From NCBI RefSeq assembly GCF_014203425.1, contig NZ_JACHJC010000001.1, forward strand, positions 4,428,001-4,492,000: a stretch of 64,000 bases of DNA, read 5' to 3'. This document shows, one piece after another, positions 50,002 through 59,353 of this stretch. The notes below the pieces were generated by a model that searched no databases, was not told the DNA's origin, and worked only from the letters and a program-made list of their open reading frames with translations. The first letter of the stretch is position 1. Each line of letters starts with the position of its first letter. A program made the translations under genes and the position numbers. This DNA comes from Micromonospora echinospora. GTDB lineage: Bacteria; Actinomycetota; Actinomycetes; Mycobacteriales; Micromonosporaceae.

Positions 50002-51759
50002 ATGAGCGCCGCACCGACCCCGACCGACCCTGCCATCTCCGCCGACGCCGAGGACACCGCCGCCTTCGCGGACCTCGGGCTGCGCACCGAGTTGCTGGGC
50101 GCGCTGGCCGCGCTCGGCTACGAGGAACCCACCCCGATCCAGCGGGAGGCGATCCCTCCGCTGCTTGCCGGGCAGGACCTGCTGGGGCAGGCGGCCACCG
50201 GTACGGGCAAGACCGCCGCGTTCGCCCTGCCGCTGTTGCAGCGGATGCCGGTGGGGCGGCCGGACGGCGACCCGGTGTCGCTGGTGCTGGTGCCCACCCG
50301 GGAGCTGGCCGTGCAGGTCTCCGAGGCGTTCCACCGCTACGGCAAGGACCTCGGTGCCCGGGTGCTGCCGATCTACGGCGGGCAGCCGATCGGCCGGCAG
50401 CTGCGCGCGCTCGACCACGGCGTGGACGTGGTGGTGGCGACACCGGGCCGGGCGCTGGACCACATCGCCCGGGGCACGCTGCGGCTGGGCGCGCTCAGCA
50501 CCGTGGTGCTGGACGAGGCGGACGAAATGCTCGACATGGGCTTCGCCGAGGACATCGAGGCGATCCTGGAGCACGCGCCCGCCGGGCGGCAGACCGTGCT
50601 GTTCTCGGCCACCATGCCGGCCCGCATCGACGGGCTGGCCCGGCAGCACCTCACCGATCCGGTCCGTATCCAGATCGAGCGGGAGCGCACGGTCGCCGGG
50701 GAGGCGCCCCGGGTGCGGCAGAGCGCGTACATCGTGGCCCGGGGGCACAAGCCGGCCGCGCTGGGCCGGGTGCTGGACGTGGAGTCGCCCACCGCGGCGA
50801 TCGTGTTCTGCCGCAGCCGCGAGGAGGTCGACCGGCTCACCGAGACGATGAACGGCCGGGGCTACCGGGCCGAGGCGCTGCACGGCGGGATGAGCCAGGA
50901 ACAGCGGGACCGGGTGATGGGCCGGCTGCGCGCCGGCACGGCGGACCTGCTGGTCGCCACCGACGTGGCCGCCCGAGGGCTGGACGTCGAGCAGCTCACG
51001 CACGTGGTCAACTACGACGTCCCGTCGGCGCCGGAGTCGTACGTGCACCGGATCGGCCGGGTGGGCCGGGCCGGGCGGGAGGGTGTGGCGATCACGCTCG
51101 CCGAGCCGCGCGAGCACCGGATGCTCAAGACCATCGAGCGGGTCACCGGCCAGCGGATCGCCATCGACAAGATCCCCACGGTGGCGGACATGCGTACCCG
51201 GCGGCTGGAGCTGACCCAGGCCGCGCTGCGGGAGAGCCTGCTGGAGGACGACCTCGACCCGTACCGGGTGATCGTGGAGTCGCTGACCGACGAGTTCGAC
51301 CTGGTCGAGGTGGCGCTGGCGGCGGTGAAGCTGGCGCACGAGGCGACGTCGCCGGGCTCGGACGACGAGGAGGAGATCCCGCAGGTTCCGGTCCGGGGCC
51401 CGCGCGAGGGACGTCCGGAGGCCGGCGGCCGGGGCGAGCGCCGGGGCGGGACGCGACCGCGTACCGGGGGGACCACCCAGGTCTTCATCGGGCTGGGCCG
51501 GCGCGCCGGGGTACGGCCGCAGGACCTGGTGGGCGCGATCACCGGAGAGACCCGGATCAACGGCCGGGACATCGGCTCGATCGAGATCGCCGACCGGTTC
51601 TCGCTGGTCGAGGTGCCGCAGGGGGTGGCCGACGAGATCATCGCAGGGCTGCGCGGCACCACCATCAAGGGACGTAAGGCGACCGTACGCCGGGACCGTG
51701 ACGGCGACGGGCCGGGCGAGCGCCGCGACCGGGGGTACGAGCGGCGCGACCGCCGCTGA
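50002..51759 (+). CDS. DEAD-box RNA helicase, CsdA/DeaD-type
   Basis: The 585-residue ATP-dependent helicase has all motifs: AATGTGKTAA (I), PTRELA (Ia), TPGR (Ib), VLDEADEML (II), SAT (III), VATDVAARGLD (V) and HRIGRVGRAG (VI). After an acidic linker comes a DbpA-like RNA-binding domain ('VFIGLGRRAGVRPQDLVGAITGE...') and an Arg/Asp/Gly-rich tail. It unwinds structured RNA, mainly in ribosome assembly and mRNA decay, often at low temperature. No strong ribosome-binding site is seen before the ATG at 50002. It is convergent with lon. Confidence 0.95.
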   Translation: MSAAPTPTDPAISADAEDTAAFADLGLRTELLGALAALGYEEPTPIQREAIPPLLAGQDLLGQAATGTGKTAAFALPLLQRMPVGRPDGDPVSLVLVPTRELAVQVSEAFHRYGKDLGARVLPIYGGQPIGRQLRALDHGVDVVVATPGRALDHIARGTLRLGALSTVVLDEADEMLDMGFAEDIEAILEHAPAGRQTVLFSATMPARIDGLARQHLTDPVRIQIERERTVAGEAPRVRQSAYIVARGHKPAALGRVLDVESPTAAIVFCRSREEVDRLTETMNGRGYRAEALHGGMSQEQRDRVMGRLRAGTADLLVATDVAARGLDVEQLTHVVNYDVPSAPESYVHRIGRVGRAGREGVAITLAEPREHRMLKTIERVTGQRIAIDKIPTVADMRTRRLELTQAALRESLLEDDLDPYRVIVESLTDEFDLVEVALAAVKLAHEATSPGSDDEEEIPQVPVRGPREGRPEAGGRGERRGGTRPRTGGTTQVFIGLGRRAGVRPQDLVGAITGETRINGRDIGSIEIADRFSLVEVPQGVADEIIAGLRGTTIKGRKATVRRDRDGDGPGERRDRGYERRDRR

Positions 51760-51768
51760 GCGCGACCG

Positions 51769-51801
51769 CGCCCCGGCCGCAGTGGGTCTGTGGCCGGGGC
51801 G
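51769..51801. terminator. Bidirectional terminator helicase / lon
   Basis: CGCCCCGGCC / GGCCGGGGCG forms a perfect 10-bp stem with a 13-nt loop between the two convergent genes. Confidence 0.6.
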
Positions 51802-51810
51802 GGTCGGTCG

Positions 51811-54132
51811 TCAGGCGGCGGCGAGCGCCTGCGTGTCGATCTCGGCCGGGCGCAGCGCCAGCGCGAGCACGTCCGCCACGTCGGACAGCGTGTGCACGGT
51901 CAGCGCCTCCCGCACCTCGGCCGGCAGGTCGTCCAGGTCCGGCTCGTTGCGCTTCGGGATGATCACCTCGGTGAGGCCGGCCCGGTGCGCGGCGAGCAGC
52001 TTCTGCTTCACCCCGCCGATCGGCAGCACCCGGCCGGAGAGCGTCACCTCGCCGGTCATCCCGAACTCGGGCCGCACCGGCCGCCCGGTCACCAGGGACG
52101 CCAGCGCGGTGACCATGGTGATGCCGGCGCTCGGCCCGTCCTTGGGCACCGCGCCCGCCGGGACGTGCAGGTGGATCCGCCGCCCGGCCAGCGCGTTCGG
52201 GTCCAGCCCGTAGCGCCGTCCGTTCGACCGCAGGTACGACCACGCGATGTGCGCGGACTCCTTCATCACGTCGCCGAGCTGACCGGTGAGCGTCAGCCCC
52301 GGCTCACCCTCCATGGTGGTGGCCTCGATGAACAGCACGTCGCCACCGGCGCCGGTGACGGCCAGCCCGGTCGCCACGCCGGGCACGGCGGTGCGTTCGG
52401 CCGACTCCGGGGTGAACTTCGGCCGGCCCAGGTAGCGGGCCAGGTTGCCGGCGTCGACGTGCACCGGCGCCGGGTCGCCGGCCAGCGCGACGGCCACCTT
52501 GCGAAGGATCTTGGCCAGGGCCCGTTCGAGCTGCCGGACGCCGGCCTCCCGGGTGTACTCGCCCGCGATCAGCGCCAGCGCCTCGTCGGCGATCGTGACC
52601 TCCCCGGTGGTCAGCCCGGCCCGTTCCCGCTGCCGGGGCAGCAGGTGGTCGCGGGCGATGGCCACCTTCTCGTCCTCGGTGTAGCCGTCCAGCGTGACCA
52701 GCTCCATCCGGTCCAGCAGCGGGCCGGGAATCGCCTCCACCACGTTGGCGGTGGCCAGGAACAGCACGTCGGACAGGTCGAGGTCGACCTCCAGGTAGTG
52801 GTCGCGGAACGTGTGGTTCTGCGCCGGGTCGAGCACCTCCAGCAGGGCCGCGGCCGGGTCGCCGGAGTAGCCGGCGGCCAGCTTGTCGACCTCGTCGAGC
52901 AGCACGACCGGGTTCATCGAGCCGGCCTCGCGCAGCGCCCGCACGATCCGGCCGGGCAGCGCGCCGACGTAGGTGCGCCGGTGGCCGCGGATCTCCGCCT
53001 CGTCCCGGACACCGCCGAGGGACACGCGGACGAAGTTGCGGCCCAGCGCCCGGGCGACCGACTCGCCGAGGCTGGTCTTGCCCACTCCGGGCGGCCCGGC
53101 CAGGGCGAGCACCGCGCCGGAGCCGCGTCCGCCGACCACGCCGAGGTTGCGCTCCGCGCGCCGGTTGCGCACCGCGAGGTACTCCAGGATGCGGTCCTTC
53201 ACGTCGGCCAGGCCGGCGTGGTCGGCGTCGAGCACCGCACGCGCCGCGGCCAGGTCGGTGTTGTCAGCGGTACGCGTGTTCCACGGCATCTCCAGCACGG
53301 TGTCCAGCCAGGTACGGATCCAGCCCGCCTCGGGTGAGGCGTCGCTGGCCCGTTCCAGCTTGCCGACCTCGCGCATCGCCGCCTCGCGCACCTTCTCCGG
53401 CAGGTCGGCGGACTCCACCCGGGAGCGGTAGTCGGCGGACCCGTCCGGCTCGTCCTCGCCGAGTTCCTTGCGGATCGCGGCGAGCTGCTGGCGGAGCAGG
53501 AATTCGCGCTGGGACTTCTCCAGCCCCTCGCGTACGTCGCTGTTGATCTGCTCGGTGACCTCCTGCTCGGCCAGGTGCTCCTTCACCCAGCCGACCAGCA
53601 GTTCCAGCCGGGCGGTGACGTCCGGCGCGGCGAGCAGCTCGGTCTTCTGCGCCAGGCTGAGCCAGGGCGCGTAGCCGGCCGAGTCGGCCAGCTCGGACAG
53701 GTCCGTCATCCGCTCCATCGCGTCGATCACCTGCCAGGCGCCACGCTGCTGGAGCACTGACGTCATGAGCGCGCGGTACTCGCGGGCGAGTTCCCGGGCG
53801 CGGCCCGCCGGGGCGGGCTCGTCGAGGGTCGCCGCCTCGACCCAGAGGGCGGCGCCGGGCCCGGGCACGCCGGAGCCGATGCGGGCGCGGACGAGACCGC
53901 GGATCACCGCGGCCGGCTCGCCGCTGGGCAGCCGGCCCAGCTTCTCGATGGTCGCGACCACGCCGACGGAGCCGTACTCGCCGTCGAGGCGGGGCACGGC
54001 CAGGAGTTCCTTGTCGCCGGTGGCGCGGGCCGCGTCGACAGCGGCCTGGGTGGTGGGGTCGAGGGTCACCGGGATGACCATCCCGGGCAGCAGGACGGCG
54101 TCGGTCAAGGGAAGTACCGGAAGAGTTGCCAT
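51811..54132 (-). CDS. lon: ATP-dependent protease Lon
   Basis: The 773-residue serine protease degrades damaged and some regulatory proteins. It has the N-terminal LAN domain ([15 protein letters not shown]), a long helical linker, the AAA+ module with [12 protein letters not shown] (Walker A) and VVLLDEVDK (Walker B), and the Ser-Lys protease part with [10 protein letters not shown] (catalytic Ser) and [11 protein letters not shown] (Lys). ATG 54132 begins the conserved part. A HAIR inverted repeat 22-42 bp upstream suggests repression by HspR, so heat shock should induce it. Confidence 0.96.
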   Translation of the reverse strand: MATLPVLPLTDAVLLPGMVIPVTLDPTTQAAVDAARATGDKELLAVPRLDGEYGSVGVVATIEKLGRLPSGEPAAVIRGLVRARIGSGVPGPGAALWVEAATLDEPAPAGRARELAREYRALMTSVLQQRGAWQVIDAMERMTDLSELADSAGYAPWLSLAQKTELLAAPDVTARLELLVGWVKEHLAEQEVTEQINSDVREGLEKSQREFLLRQQLAAIRKELGEDEPDGSADYRSRVESADLPEKVREAAMREVGKLERASDASPEAGWIRTWLDTVLEMPWNTRTADNTDLAAARAVLDADHAGLADVKDRILEYLAVRNRRAERNLGVVGGRGSGAVLALAGPPGVGKTSLGESVARALGRNFVRVSLGGVRDEAEIRGHRRTYVGALPGRIVRALREAGSMNPVVLLDEVDKLAAGYSGDPAAALLEVLDPAQNHTFRDHYLEVDLDLSDVLFLATANVVEAIPGPLLDRMELVTLDGYTEDEKVAIARDHLLPRQRERAGLTTGEVTIADEALALIAGEYTREAGVRQLERALAKILRKVAVALAGDPAPVHVDAGNLARYLGRPKFTPESAERTAVPGVATGLAVTGAGGDVLFIEATTMEGEPGLTLTGQLGDVMKESAHIAWSYLRSNGRRYGLDPNALAGRRIHLHVPAGAVPKDGPSAGITMVTALASLVTGRPVRPEFGMTGEVTLSGRVLPIGGVKQKLLAAHRAGLTEVIIPKRNEPDLDDLPAEVREALTVHTLSDVADVLALALRPAEIDTQALAAA

Positions 54133-54153
54133 CGGACACCTGCCATCACGTCG

Positions 54154-54174
54154 GTTGAGCGTGTCTGGCTCAAG
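54154..54174 (-). promoter_or_regulatory. HAIR-like HspR operator of lon
   Basis: On the minus strand CTTGAGC-N7-GCTCAAC resembles HAIR (CTTGAGT-N7-ACTCAAG). It lies 22-42 bp upstream of the lon ATG. HspR control of lon through such an element is established in Streptomyces. Confidence 0.75.
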
Positions 54175-54376
54175 TAACAAAACGTGCCCCTTGTTCCGGG
54201 TTGTGACCCACGCCACTGCGGCCGCCACCCCGGCTCGGTTCGGGCACCGGCCCCCTATTGGCCGCGACGCTTACCGGCGCGACCCGCCGAATGCAAAGAG
54301 GCGGGTATTGTTGCGAAATTACCGCCAGGTAAGTCAGACTCTTAGCACACCCCGCCCGACACAGGGAGTAATGGCG

Positions 54377-54724
54377 ATGGCAAGGAAAGTAATCACCGTT
54401 CTGACCGACGACCTCGACGGCGGAAAGGCCGATCGGACCGTCGAGTTCAGCCTGGACGGCGTGGCGTACACGATCGACGTGTCCGACGAGAACGCGGGCG
54501 TTCTGCGTAAGGCACTGGACCCGTACATCAGCGCTGGCAGGCGGATCGGCCGTGGTGCGGCCGAGGTCGCGCGCACCACCCGGCGCACGGGCCGGCCGAG
54601 CACCTCGGGAATGGACCGCGAGCAGAACCGCGCCATCCGCGAATGGGCGGCCAAGAACGGGCACGAGATTTCCGAGCGCGGGCGCATCCCGGTGTCGGTC
54701 GTCGAGGCGTACAAGAACCGCTGA
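54377..54724 (+). CDS. lsr2: Lsr2 nucleoid-associated xenogeneic silencer
   Basis: The 115-residue protein begins [19 protein letters not shown], the Lsr2 dimerisation region ([15 protein letters not shown]), then a basic linker and a C-terminal DNA-binding domain ('[29 protein letters not shown]') with the RGR motif that enters the AT-rich minor groove. It silences AT-rich acquired DNA. ATG 54377 fits a GGGAG box eight bases upstream; ATG 54371 is too close. The TTGTTG-N16-TAAGTC sequence about 50 bp upstream is a possible promoter. Confidence 0.96.
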   Translation: MARKVITVLTDDLDGGKADRTVEFSLDGVAYTIDVSDENAGVLRKALDPYISAGRRIGRGAAEVARTTRRTGRPSTSGMDREQNRAIREWAAKNGHEISERGRIPVSVVEAYKNR

Positions 54725-54890
54725 GCGCTAAACACTCACCGTCGGGCATCCCGGGGTCACGCTGAGAAATCGGAGCGGGCCGCCCGGCCTATCGTGTCGT
54801 CGATGATTTTCATCGGGCTGGATTCCGACGGCACGAATTTTCTTCCCGGATCCAATCCCACGCTTCCCTGCCGGACCCGCCACGCGGACA

Positions 54891-54942
54891 TGCGACGGCC
54901 GCGGCCACCCGGAAGGTTCCCCGGGCGACCGCGGCCGTCGCA
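54891..54942. terminator. Bidirectional terminator lsr2 / secreted protein
   Basis: A perfect 14-bp stem (TGCGACGGCCGCGG / CCGCGGCCGTCGCA) with a 24-nt loop lies just before the convergent stop at 54948. The rest of the gap (54725-54890) shows nothing recognisable. Confidence 0.6.
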
Positions 54943-54947
54943 CGCTC

Positions 54948-56234
54948 TCAGTTGACCCGGATGCGCACCACGTCGATGGCGGGAGTCTGGTTCGCCCGCT
55001 CCATCATCGGGATGCGGTGCGAACCGTCACCGGCCCAGACCGCGCACTGCGCCACACCCGACTGCGCCAGGCCCGGGATCTGGATCAGCACGTCGTCCGG
55101 CTGGTTGCCGCCACGGCCGTCCTCGGTGGCGACGAAGAACGCCGGCACGTCCTGCGGGTTCGGGGGCTGCCGGGTGCTGCCGAGCATCCGGCAGGCGGTG
55201 TGGAAGTGGCCGCGCACCAGGCCCTCGCCGTTGAGCAGCGAGCTCTCCAGGTAGTAGCCGCCCTGCCCGGCCGCGAGGAAGCGGTCCCGCACCAGGTTCT
55301 TGGTGGTCACCCGGAGCGTGAACGGCTGATTGCGCCGCACCTGGTTCGGGAACTGCGTGATCAGCAGCGACGGGTTGTTCGCCGCGGCGCCCACCTCACC
55401 GAACGCGGTGCTGACGCACCGGTTGCCGTTCTGGAAACCGTCGTGCCCCTGCAGCTGGCTGCCGGAGCAGTCCTTGGCGAGCACGTTCAGCCCGTTGCCG
55501 CCACCGTTGTTCTGACCGCCGCCGTTGTTGTTCCCGCCACCGTTGTTCCCGGCGGTCGGACCGCCGGTCGGACCGCCGGTCTGGCCACCGTTGTTGCCCC
55601 CGTTCTGGCCACCGCCGTTGCGCGGGACGTCAGTCAACGCGCACCGGGCGAACTGGTCCAGGCCCTGCGGACGCTGGGCGAACCGGCCGATGGCCGTGGC
55701 GATCCGGTTGAGCGCAGCGGTCCGCTTGTCCGCGAGCGGGCCCAGGATCGCGTTGTTGATGAACTCGCCGCCGTTACGGCCCTCCGCCGCCAGCCGCCGG
55801 TTCGCGTCGGCGATCTGCGACGTCAGCGCCGCCAGTTCGCGGTCCACCTCGGCGCGGGCCCGGCCGGGCACCTGCGGCAGCCGGCCCTGGACGTCCGGGC
55901 AGGCCACGGTCGGGGTGCCGGCGCCGGCGCCGCCCGCGGTCGTCTGCTGGCACTCGGCCGGCGACATCTGACCGTCGCCCCAGTGGTTGCGGACCCAGCG
56001 GCCGTTCTGCCAGGTACGGGTGGTGCTGCCCTGGCCGTCCGGGGCGGTCGCCCCCGGGCTGGCGGGCACACAGGACGCCGAGGCGGCGCGGGTGGTCGTC
56101 CGCCGGTCCTGGGCGGACGAGATCTGGGTGACGGCGACGATGCCGCCGAAGACCGCGAGCGTGCCGACCACTGCCAGCACCCGCTTGCTCCGCGCGTTAC
56201 CGGATGACCGGCGCGCCCGTGTGGACCTGCGCAT
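54948..56234 (-). CDS. Secreted Asn/Gly-rich protein
   Basis: GGAGA eight bases before ATG 56234 fixes the start of this 428-residue protein. A very basic N terminus (MRRSTRARRSSGNARSKR) leads to a signal anchor (about 20-40). A helical domain follows (about 110-215), then a low-complexity Asn/Gly spacer (about 220-260) and a C-terminal domain with Cys pairs, QLQGHDGFQNG, 'RNQPFTLRVTTKNLVRDRFL', RGHFHTACRML and 'FFVATEDGRGGNQPDDVLI'. The spacer is built of GGNN-type repeats and may be flexible in the wall. No enzyme motif is seen; function unknown. It is monocistronic. Confidence 0.75.
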   Translation of the reverse strand: MRRSTRARRSSGNARSKRVLAVVGTLAVFGGIVAVTQISSAQDRRTTTRAASASCVPASPGATAPDGQGSTTRTWQNGRWVRNHWGDGQMSPAECQQTTAGGAGAGTPTVACPDVQGRLPQVPGRARAEVDRELAALTSQIADANRRLAAEGRNGGEFINNAILGPLADKRTAALNRIATAIGRFAQRPQGLDQFARCALTDVPRNGGGQNGGNNGGQTGGPTGGPTAGNNGGGNNNGGGQNNGGGNGLNVLAKDCSGSQLQGHDGFQNGNRCVSTAFGEVGAAANNPSLLITQFPNQVRRNQPFTLRVTTKNLVRDRFLAAGQGGYYLESSLLNGEGLVRGHFHTACRMLGSTRQPPNPQDVPAFFVATEDGRGGNQPDDVLIQIPGLAQSGVAQCAVWAGDGSHRIPMMERANQTPAIDVVRIRVN

Positions 56235-56448
56235 CGAATTGCTCTCCTTCTCGATCCGGTAGTTGACTGGTGATCCCGGCGGACCGATGAATTCGGGGTG
56301 TGAGATCACTGCGACGCTCGGGTCGCGCGTCGATGGCCGACGATGCCCTTTCCGCACCGTCTCCGCGCCGTCCGGGCGCGGCGGGGAAATCTGCGTCCAT
56401 TCCCGATGAGGTACGGAGCGCCGTCGGCGAAGGTTCAACCGGAGATCG

Positions 56449-56484
56449 AAAAAAAAATTGGGACGTGCCGGTGCGGCCACCGAC
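56449..56484 (-). terminator. U-rich intrinsic terminator
   Basis: On the minus strand a 7-bp stem (GTCGGTG/CACCGGC, one wobble) with a 4-nt loop is followed by CGTCCCAA and nine T. It is the only terminator in the window with a clear U tract. It lies 22 bp beyond the stop at 56507. Confidence 0.7.
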
Positions 56485-56506
56485 CGCCCGGCGGAGAAGA
56501 AGGCCG

Positions 56507-57373
56507 TCAGTCGGCGCAGAGGTGGTCGAAGGCGAAGCCGCCGTCGAAGGAGTCCCGCCGGGCCGCGAGCGCGCGCACACGCCGGCGAAGCTCCTCCCGG
56601 TCCACCAGTGACGACGCGACCGCGTCGAGATCCCGCAGCCGCTCCCCCAGCGCCAGCGCGGCCAGGTCCTCGGCGAGCCGGCCCGGGTCCACGCCGCAGG
56701 AGAACCCCCGCGACGTCAGCCGGACCCGCTCCAGCAGGCAGCGGCCGGGCCGCACCTCGACCCAGCCCCAGCCCTCCGCCGGGCCGTCGGTCCAGCGCAC
56801 GTGCAGCCCGCGCACGATCGGGTCGGCGAGCCGGCCGGCCACGTACGCCTCGACCGCCTCGACCCGCGCGAGCGCCCCGAGGTCGTTCACCGGTCCACGC
56901 CGGCCGTCGGGCAGCCGGCCGATGATGTCGCGGAAGCCGACCGCGTCCCCGGCGTCCGGGTCGATGCCCTCGGCGTAGGCCCGCGCGTCGAGCACGTACT
57001 CCGCGAAGCGGCGGACGTGATCGGCGCCGTCGAGCGTCGGCGACTCGATCCGCAGCAGCGGCAGGCCGACAGCGGCGGACACCGCGTCGGTCAGCCGTTC
57101 CTCCCGGCGGGCGGGCGACCCGTCGGACGCGGGCGCGGTGAACCGCACCGCGAAGCGCGGCAGGCCGGTGTCGGCGGCGCTGACCACCAGGTCCAGCGGC
57201 GCCCGTCCGGCCGTGCTCCACTGGTTGCCGGTGACCCCCGGCGGGCGGCCCTGCACCAGCTCGCCGAGCCGCCGGCCCGCGTACCCGACGTGCCCGCAGC
57301 GGGTCAGGCACGGCGTCGTGCCGGACGGGATCGGCCGCAGCCAGGAGGCGGTCACGCTGCCGGTGCTCGTCAT
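56507..57373 (-). CDS. Hypothetical protein, 288 residues
   Basis: Starts MTSTGSVTASWLRPIPSG at 57373. The middle 'PRFAVRFTAPASDGSPARREERLTDAVSAAVGLPLLRIESPTL' recalls DUF2726-like nuclease folds in pattern, though the acidic catalytic residue is not evident. Later segments are Ala/Arg/Leu-rich, ending AARRDSFDGGFAFDHLCAD. Early Cys (TTPCLTRCGHVGYAG) could bind a metal. Family not confirmed. It is divergent from the DICT-domain gene. Confidence 0.6.
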   Translation of the reverse strand: MTSTGSVTASWLRPIPSGTTPCLTRCGHVGYAGRRLGELVQGRPPGVTGNQWSTAGRAPLDLVVSAADTGLPRFAVRFTAPASDGSPARREERLTDAVSAAVGLPLLRIESPTLDGADHVRRFAEYVLDARAYAEGIDPDAGDAVGFRDIIGRLPDGRRGPVNDLGALARVEAVEAYVAGRLADPIVRGLHVRWTDGPAEGWGWVEVRPGRCLLERVRLTSRGFSCGVDPGRLAEDLAALALGERLRDLDAVASSLVDREELRRRVRALAARRDSFDGGFAFDHLCAD

Positions 57374-57505
57374 CTCGCCCCGCTCCCCCCGTCGTCCGGT
57401 CGACGCCCGAGTGTAGGGCGTCGGGCGACCGCCTCGGCGGTGCGGTGGAGCACGTCGGGCCCGCCGACCGGTGCGCGGCCGCCTCCCTCCCTCTAGGCTC
57501 TGCCC

Positions 57506-58591
57506 GTGCACAGCGGACGGACCCCGGAACAGTTCACCAAACGCAGTCTCGTCGCCGTCTCCCATGCCATCGAGCGGGCCGCGCTCGCCGAGGCCGAGGA
57601 CGGCCCGCTGGTCGTGTTCGCGCTGTTCCAGCGGCTGCCGTACTTCGACCGGGAGCGCGAGGTCTACCGGCGCGTCGCCGGCCGCGCCGCGGCGACGGTG
57701 GTGGCGATGGTCGGCGGGCCGCCGCCCGACCTGCCCGAACGCACGTACGGCGTGACGCTCGACGAGACGGAGGAACTGGCCCGCGAGTGGAGCGTGGTGG
57801 TGCTGAGCCCTCGCTTCGGCGCCACCCTCGTGGCCCACGACCGCGGCGACGTGGCGCCCGCGCCGACGCTGGAGTCCGGCCGGCTCTTCGACGGCCGGTG
57901 GGGATTCCGCCGGGACGAGGCGCTGCACGAGGCCATCCGGCTGCGCGAACAACTCGCCGAGCGGCTGCCCGCCGAGGCGCGCACCGCACTGGACGAGGCG
58001 ATCGCCCGGGTGCGGGACATCCCGGCCGGACCGGGCGAGCCGCGCGCCGAGGCGGCGCTGCGGCTGCTGGCCCGCCGTGCCGACCGGAATACGCGGCCGG
58101 ACACGCCGACCGAGGCGATCCTCGACGAGCCCGGCCTGCGCCTGTGGGCCGGCATGGACGGGGTGACGGCCTCCGGCACGCTGCCGGTGGCACTGGTCGG
58201 CCTGCGGGTGGACGAGCCGCCCGGCTCGCCGGAACGATTCCTCCGGCGCGGCGCCGCCCGCGAGGGGCACGCCGTGCTCACCGCGATCACCGCCGTGCTG
58301 CGGCCGGTCGACCGTGCGCTGCGCGTCGCCGACAACGAGTACCAGCTCCTGCTGCCCGGACTGGACGAGCCGGCCGCGCTGGAGGTGGTACGCCGCCTGC
58401 ACGACGCGATCGGCGCGCTGGCCCGGTCGTACCCCTTCCTCGCGTACACGATGCACGCCGCGGTCGGGGTGACCACCCGGCGGCCGCTGCCCACTGCGGA
58501 CCTACGGGCCGCTGTCGACTGGGCGGCGCGCAAGGGCCTGCCGGTGGCGGGCCTGCCGCCGGAGACGGCCGACGCCGCTCCGGCTCGCTGA
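57506..58591 (+). CDS. DICT sensory-domain protein with degenerate GGDEF
   Basis: Residues about 25-125 of the 361-residue protein match the DICT domain ('FALFQRLPYFDREREVYRRVAGRAAATVVAMVGG', then LSPRFGATLVAHD). A helical linker and a C-terminal domain follow, arranged like a GGDEF (ALVGLRVDEP, TAITAVLRPVDRALRVADNEYQLLLPGLDE), but the catalytic GGDEF loop reads ADNEYQ, so it should not make c-di-GMP. It may bind nucleotide or act as a scaffold. GTG start at 57506. It lies 24 bp before the BtuF-like gene. Confidence 0.75.
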   Translation: MHSGRTPEQFTKRSLVAVSHAIERAALAEAEDGPLVVFALFQRLPYFDREREVYRRVAGRAAATVVAMVGGPPPDLPERTYGVTLDETEELAREWSVVVLSPRFGATLVAHDRGDVAPAPTLESGRLFDGRWGFRRDEALHEAIRLREQLAERLPAEARTALDEAIARVRDIPAGPGEPRAEAALRLLARRADRNTRPDTPTEAILDEPGLRLWAGMDGVTASGTLPVALVGLRVDEPPGSPERFLRRGAAREGHAVLTAITAVLRPVDRALRVADNEYQLLLPGLDEPAALEVVRRLHDAIGALARSYPFLAYTMHAAVGVTTRRPLPTADLRAAVDWAARKGLPVAGLPPETADAAPAR

Positions 58592-58615
58592 CCTGCGGTA
58601 CGAGGAGGAGACGCC

Positions 58616-59335
58616 GTGCGGGTCGTGTCGCTGGTGCCGTCGCTGACCGAGGCGGTGGCGGCCACCCGCCCGGAGGTGCTGGTCGGGGCGACCGACTGGT
58701 GCACCCATCCGGCCGGGCTGGACGTCGCCCGGGTCGGCGGGACGAAGTATCCGGACCTGGACCGGGTGCTCGCCCTGGAGCCGGACCTGGTGCTGCTCAA
58801 CGAGGAGGAGAACCGGCTGGCCGACGCCGAGGCGCTGCGCGGGGCCGGGGTGCCGGTCCAGGTGACCTTCCCGCGTACCGTGCCGGAGGCTCTCGACCAG
58901 CTCGGCGAGCTGGTCGTCACGCTCGGCGCGCCGGCCGAGCCGCCGTGGCTGACGGCGGCCCGCCGCGCCTGGGCGGCCGTGCCGGCCCCGGAGCGCGTCC
59001 GCACCGCCGTGGTGCCGGTGTGGCGACGCCCGTGGGTGGTGCTGGGCCGGGACACGTTCGCCGGGGACGTGCTGGCCCGGCTCGGCGTGGTCAACGGCTG
59101 GGCCGGGGACGCGGAACGCTATCCCCGGCCCGGTCTCGACGAGCTGCGCGCCCGCTCGCCGGAGCTGGTGGTGCTGCCCGACGAGCCGTACCGGTTCACC
59201 GCCGACGACGGGCCGGAGGCGTTCCCGGGGGTGCCGGCGGCGCTGGTGTCCGGCCGGCACCTCACCTGGTACGGCCCGTCGCTGGCCGAGGCGCCGGCGC
59301 TCCTCGCCGCCCAGCTCGCCGGCGCCACCGGATGA
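58616..59335 (+). CDS. BtuF-like cobalamin-binding-type protein, cytoplasmic
   Basis: GTG start with AGGAGG upstream (239 residues). Fold-specific segments are RVVSLVPSLTEAV at the N terminus, 'VARVGGTKYPDLDRVLALEPDLVLLNEEENR', TFPRTVPEAL and 'RHLTWYGPSLAEAPALL'. This is the two-lobe helical-backbone metal receptor family (BtuF/FhuD). No signal peptide or lipobox is present, unlike transport partners, and no BtuCD is near, so it probably binds its ligand inside the cell. Confidence 0.85.
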   Translation: MRVVSLVPSLTEAVAATRPEVLVGATDWCTHPAGLDVARVGGTKYPDLDRVLALEPDLVLLNEEENRLADAEALRGAGVPVQVTFPRTVPEALDQLGELVVTLGAPAEPPWLTAARRAWAAVPAPERVRTAVVPVWRRPWVVLGRDTFAGDVLARLGVVNGWAGDAERYPRPGLDELRARSPELVVLPDEPYRFTADDGPEAFPGVPAALVSGRHLTWYGPSLAEAPALLAAQLAGATG

Positions 59336-59353
59336 CGGCGCCGCCCGGCGCGC

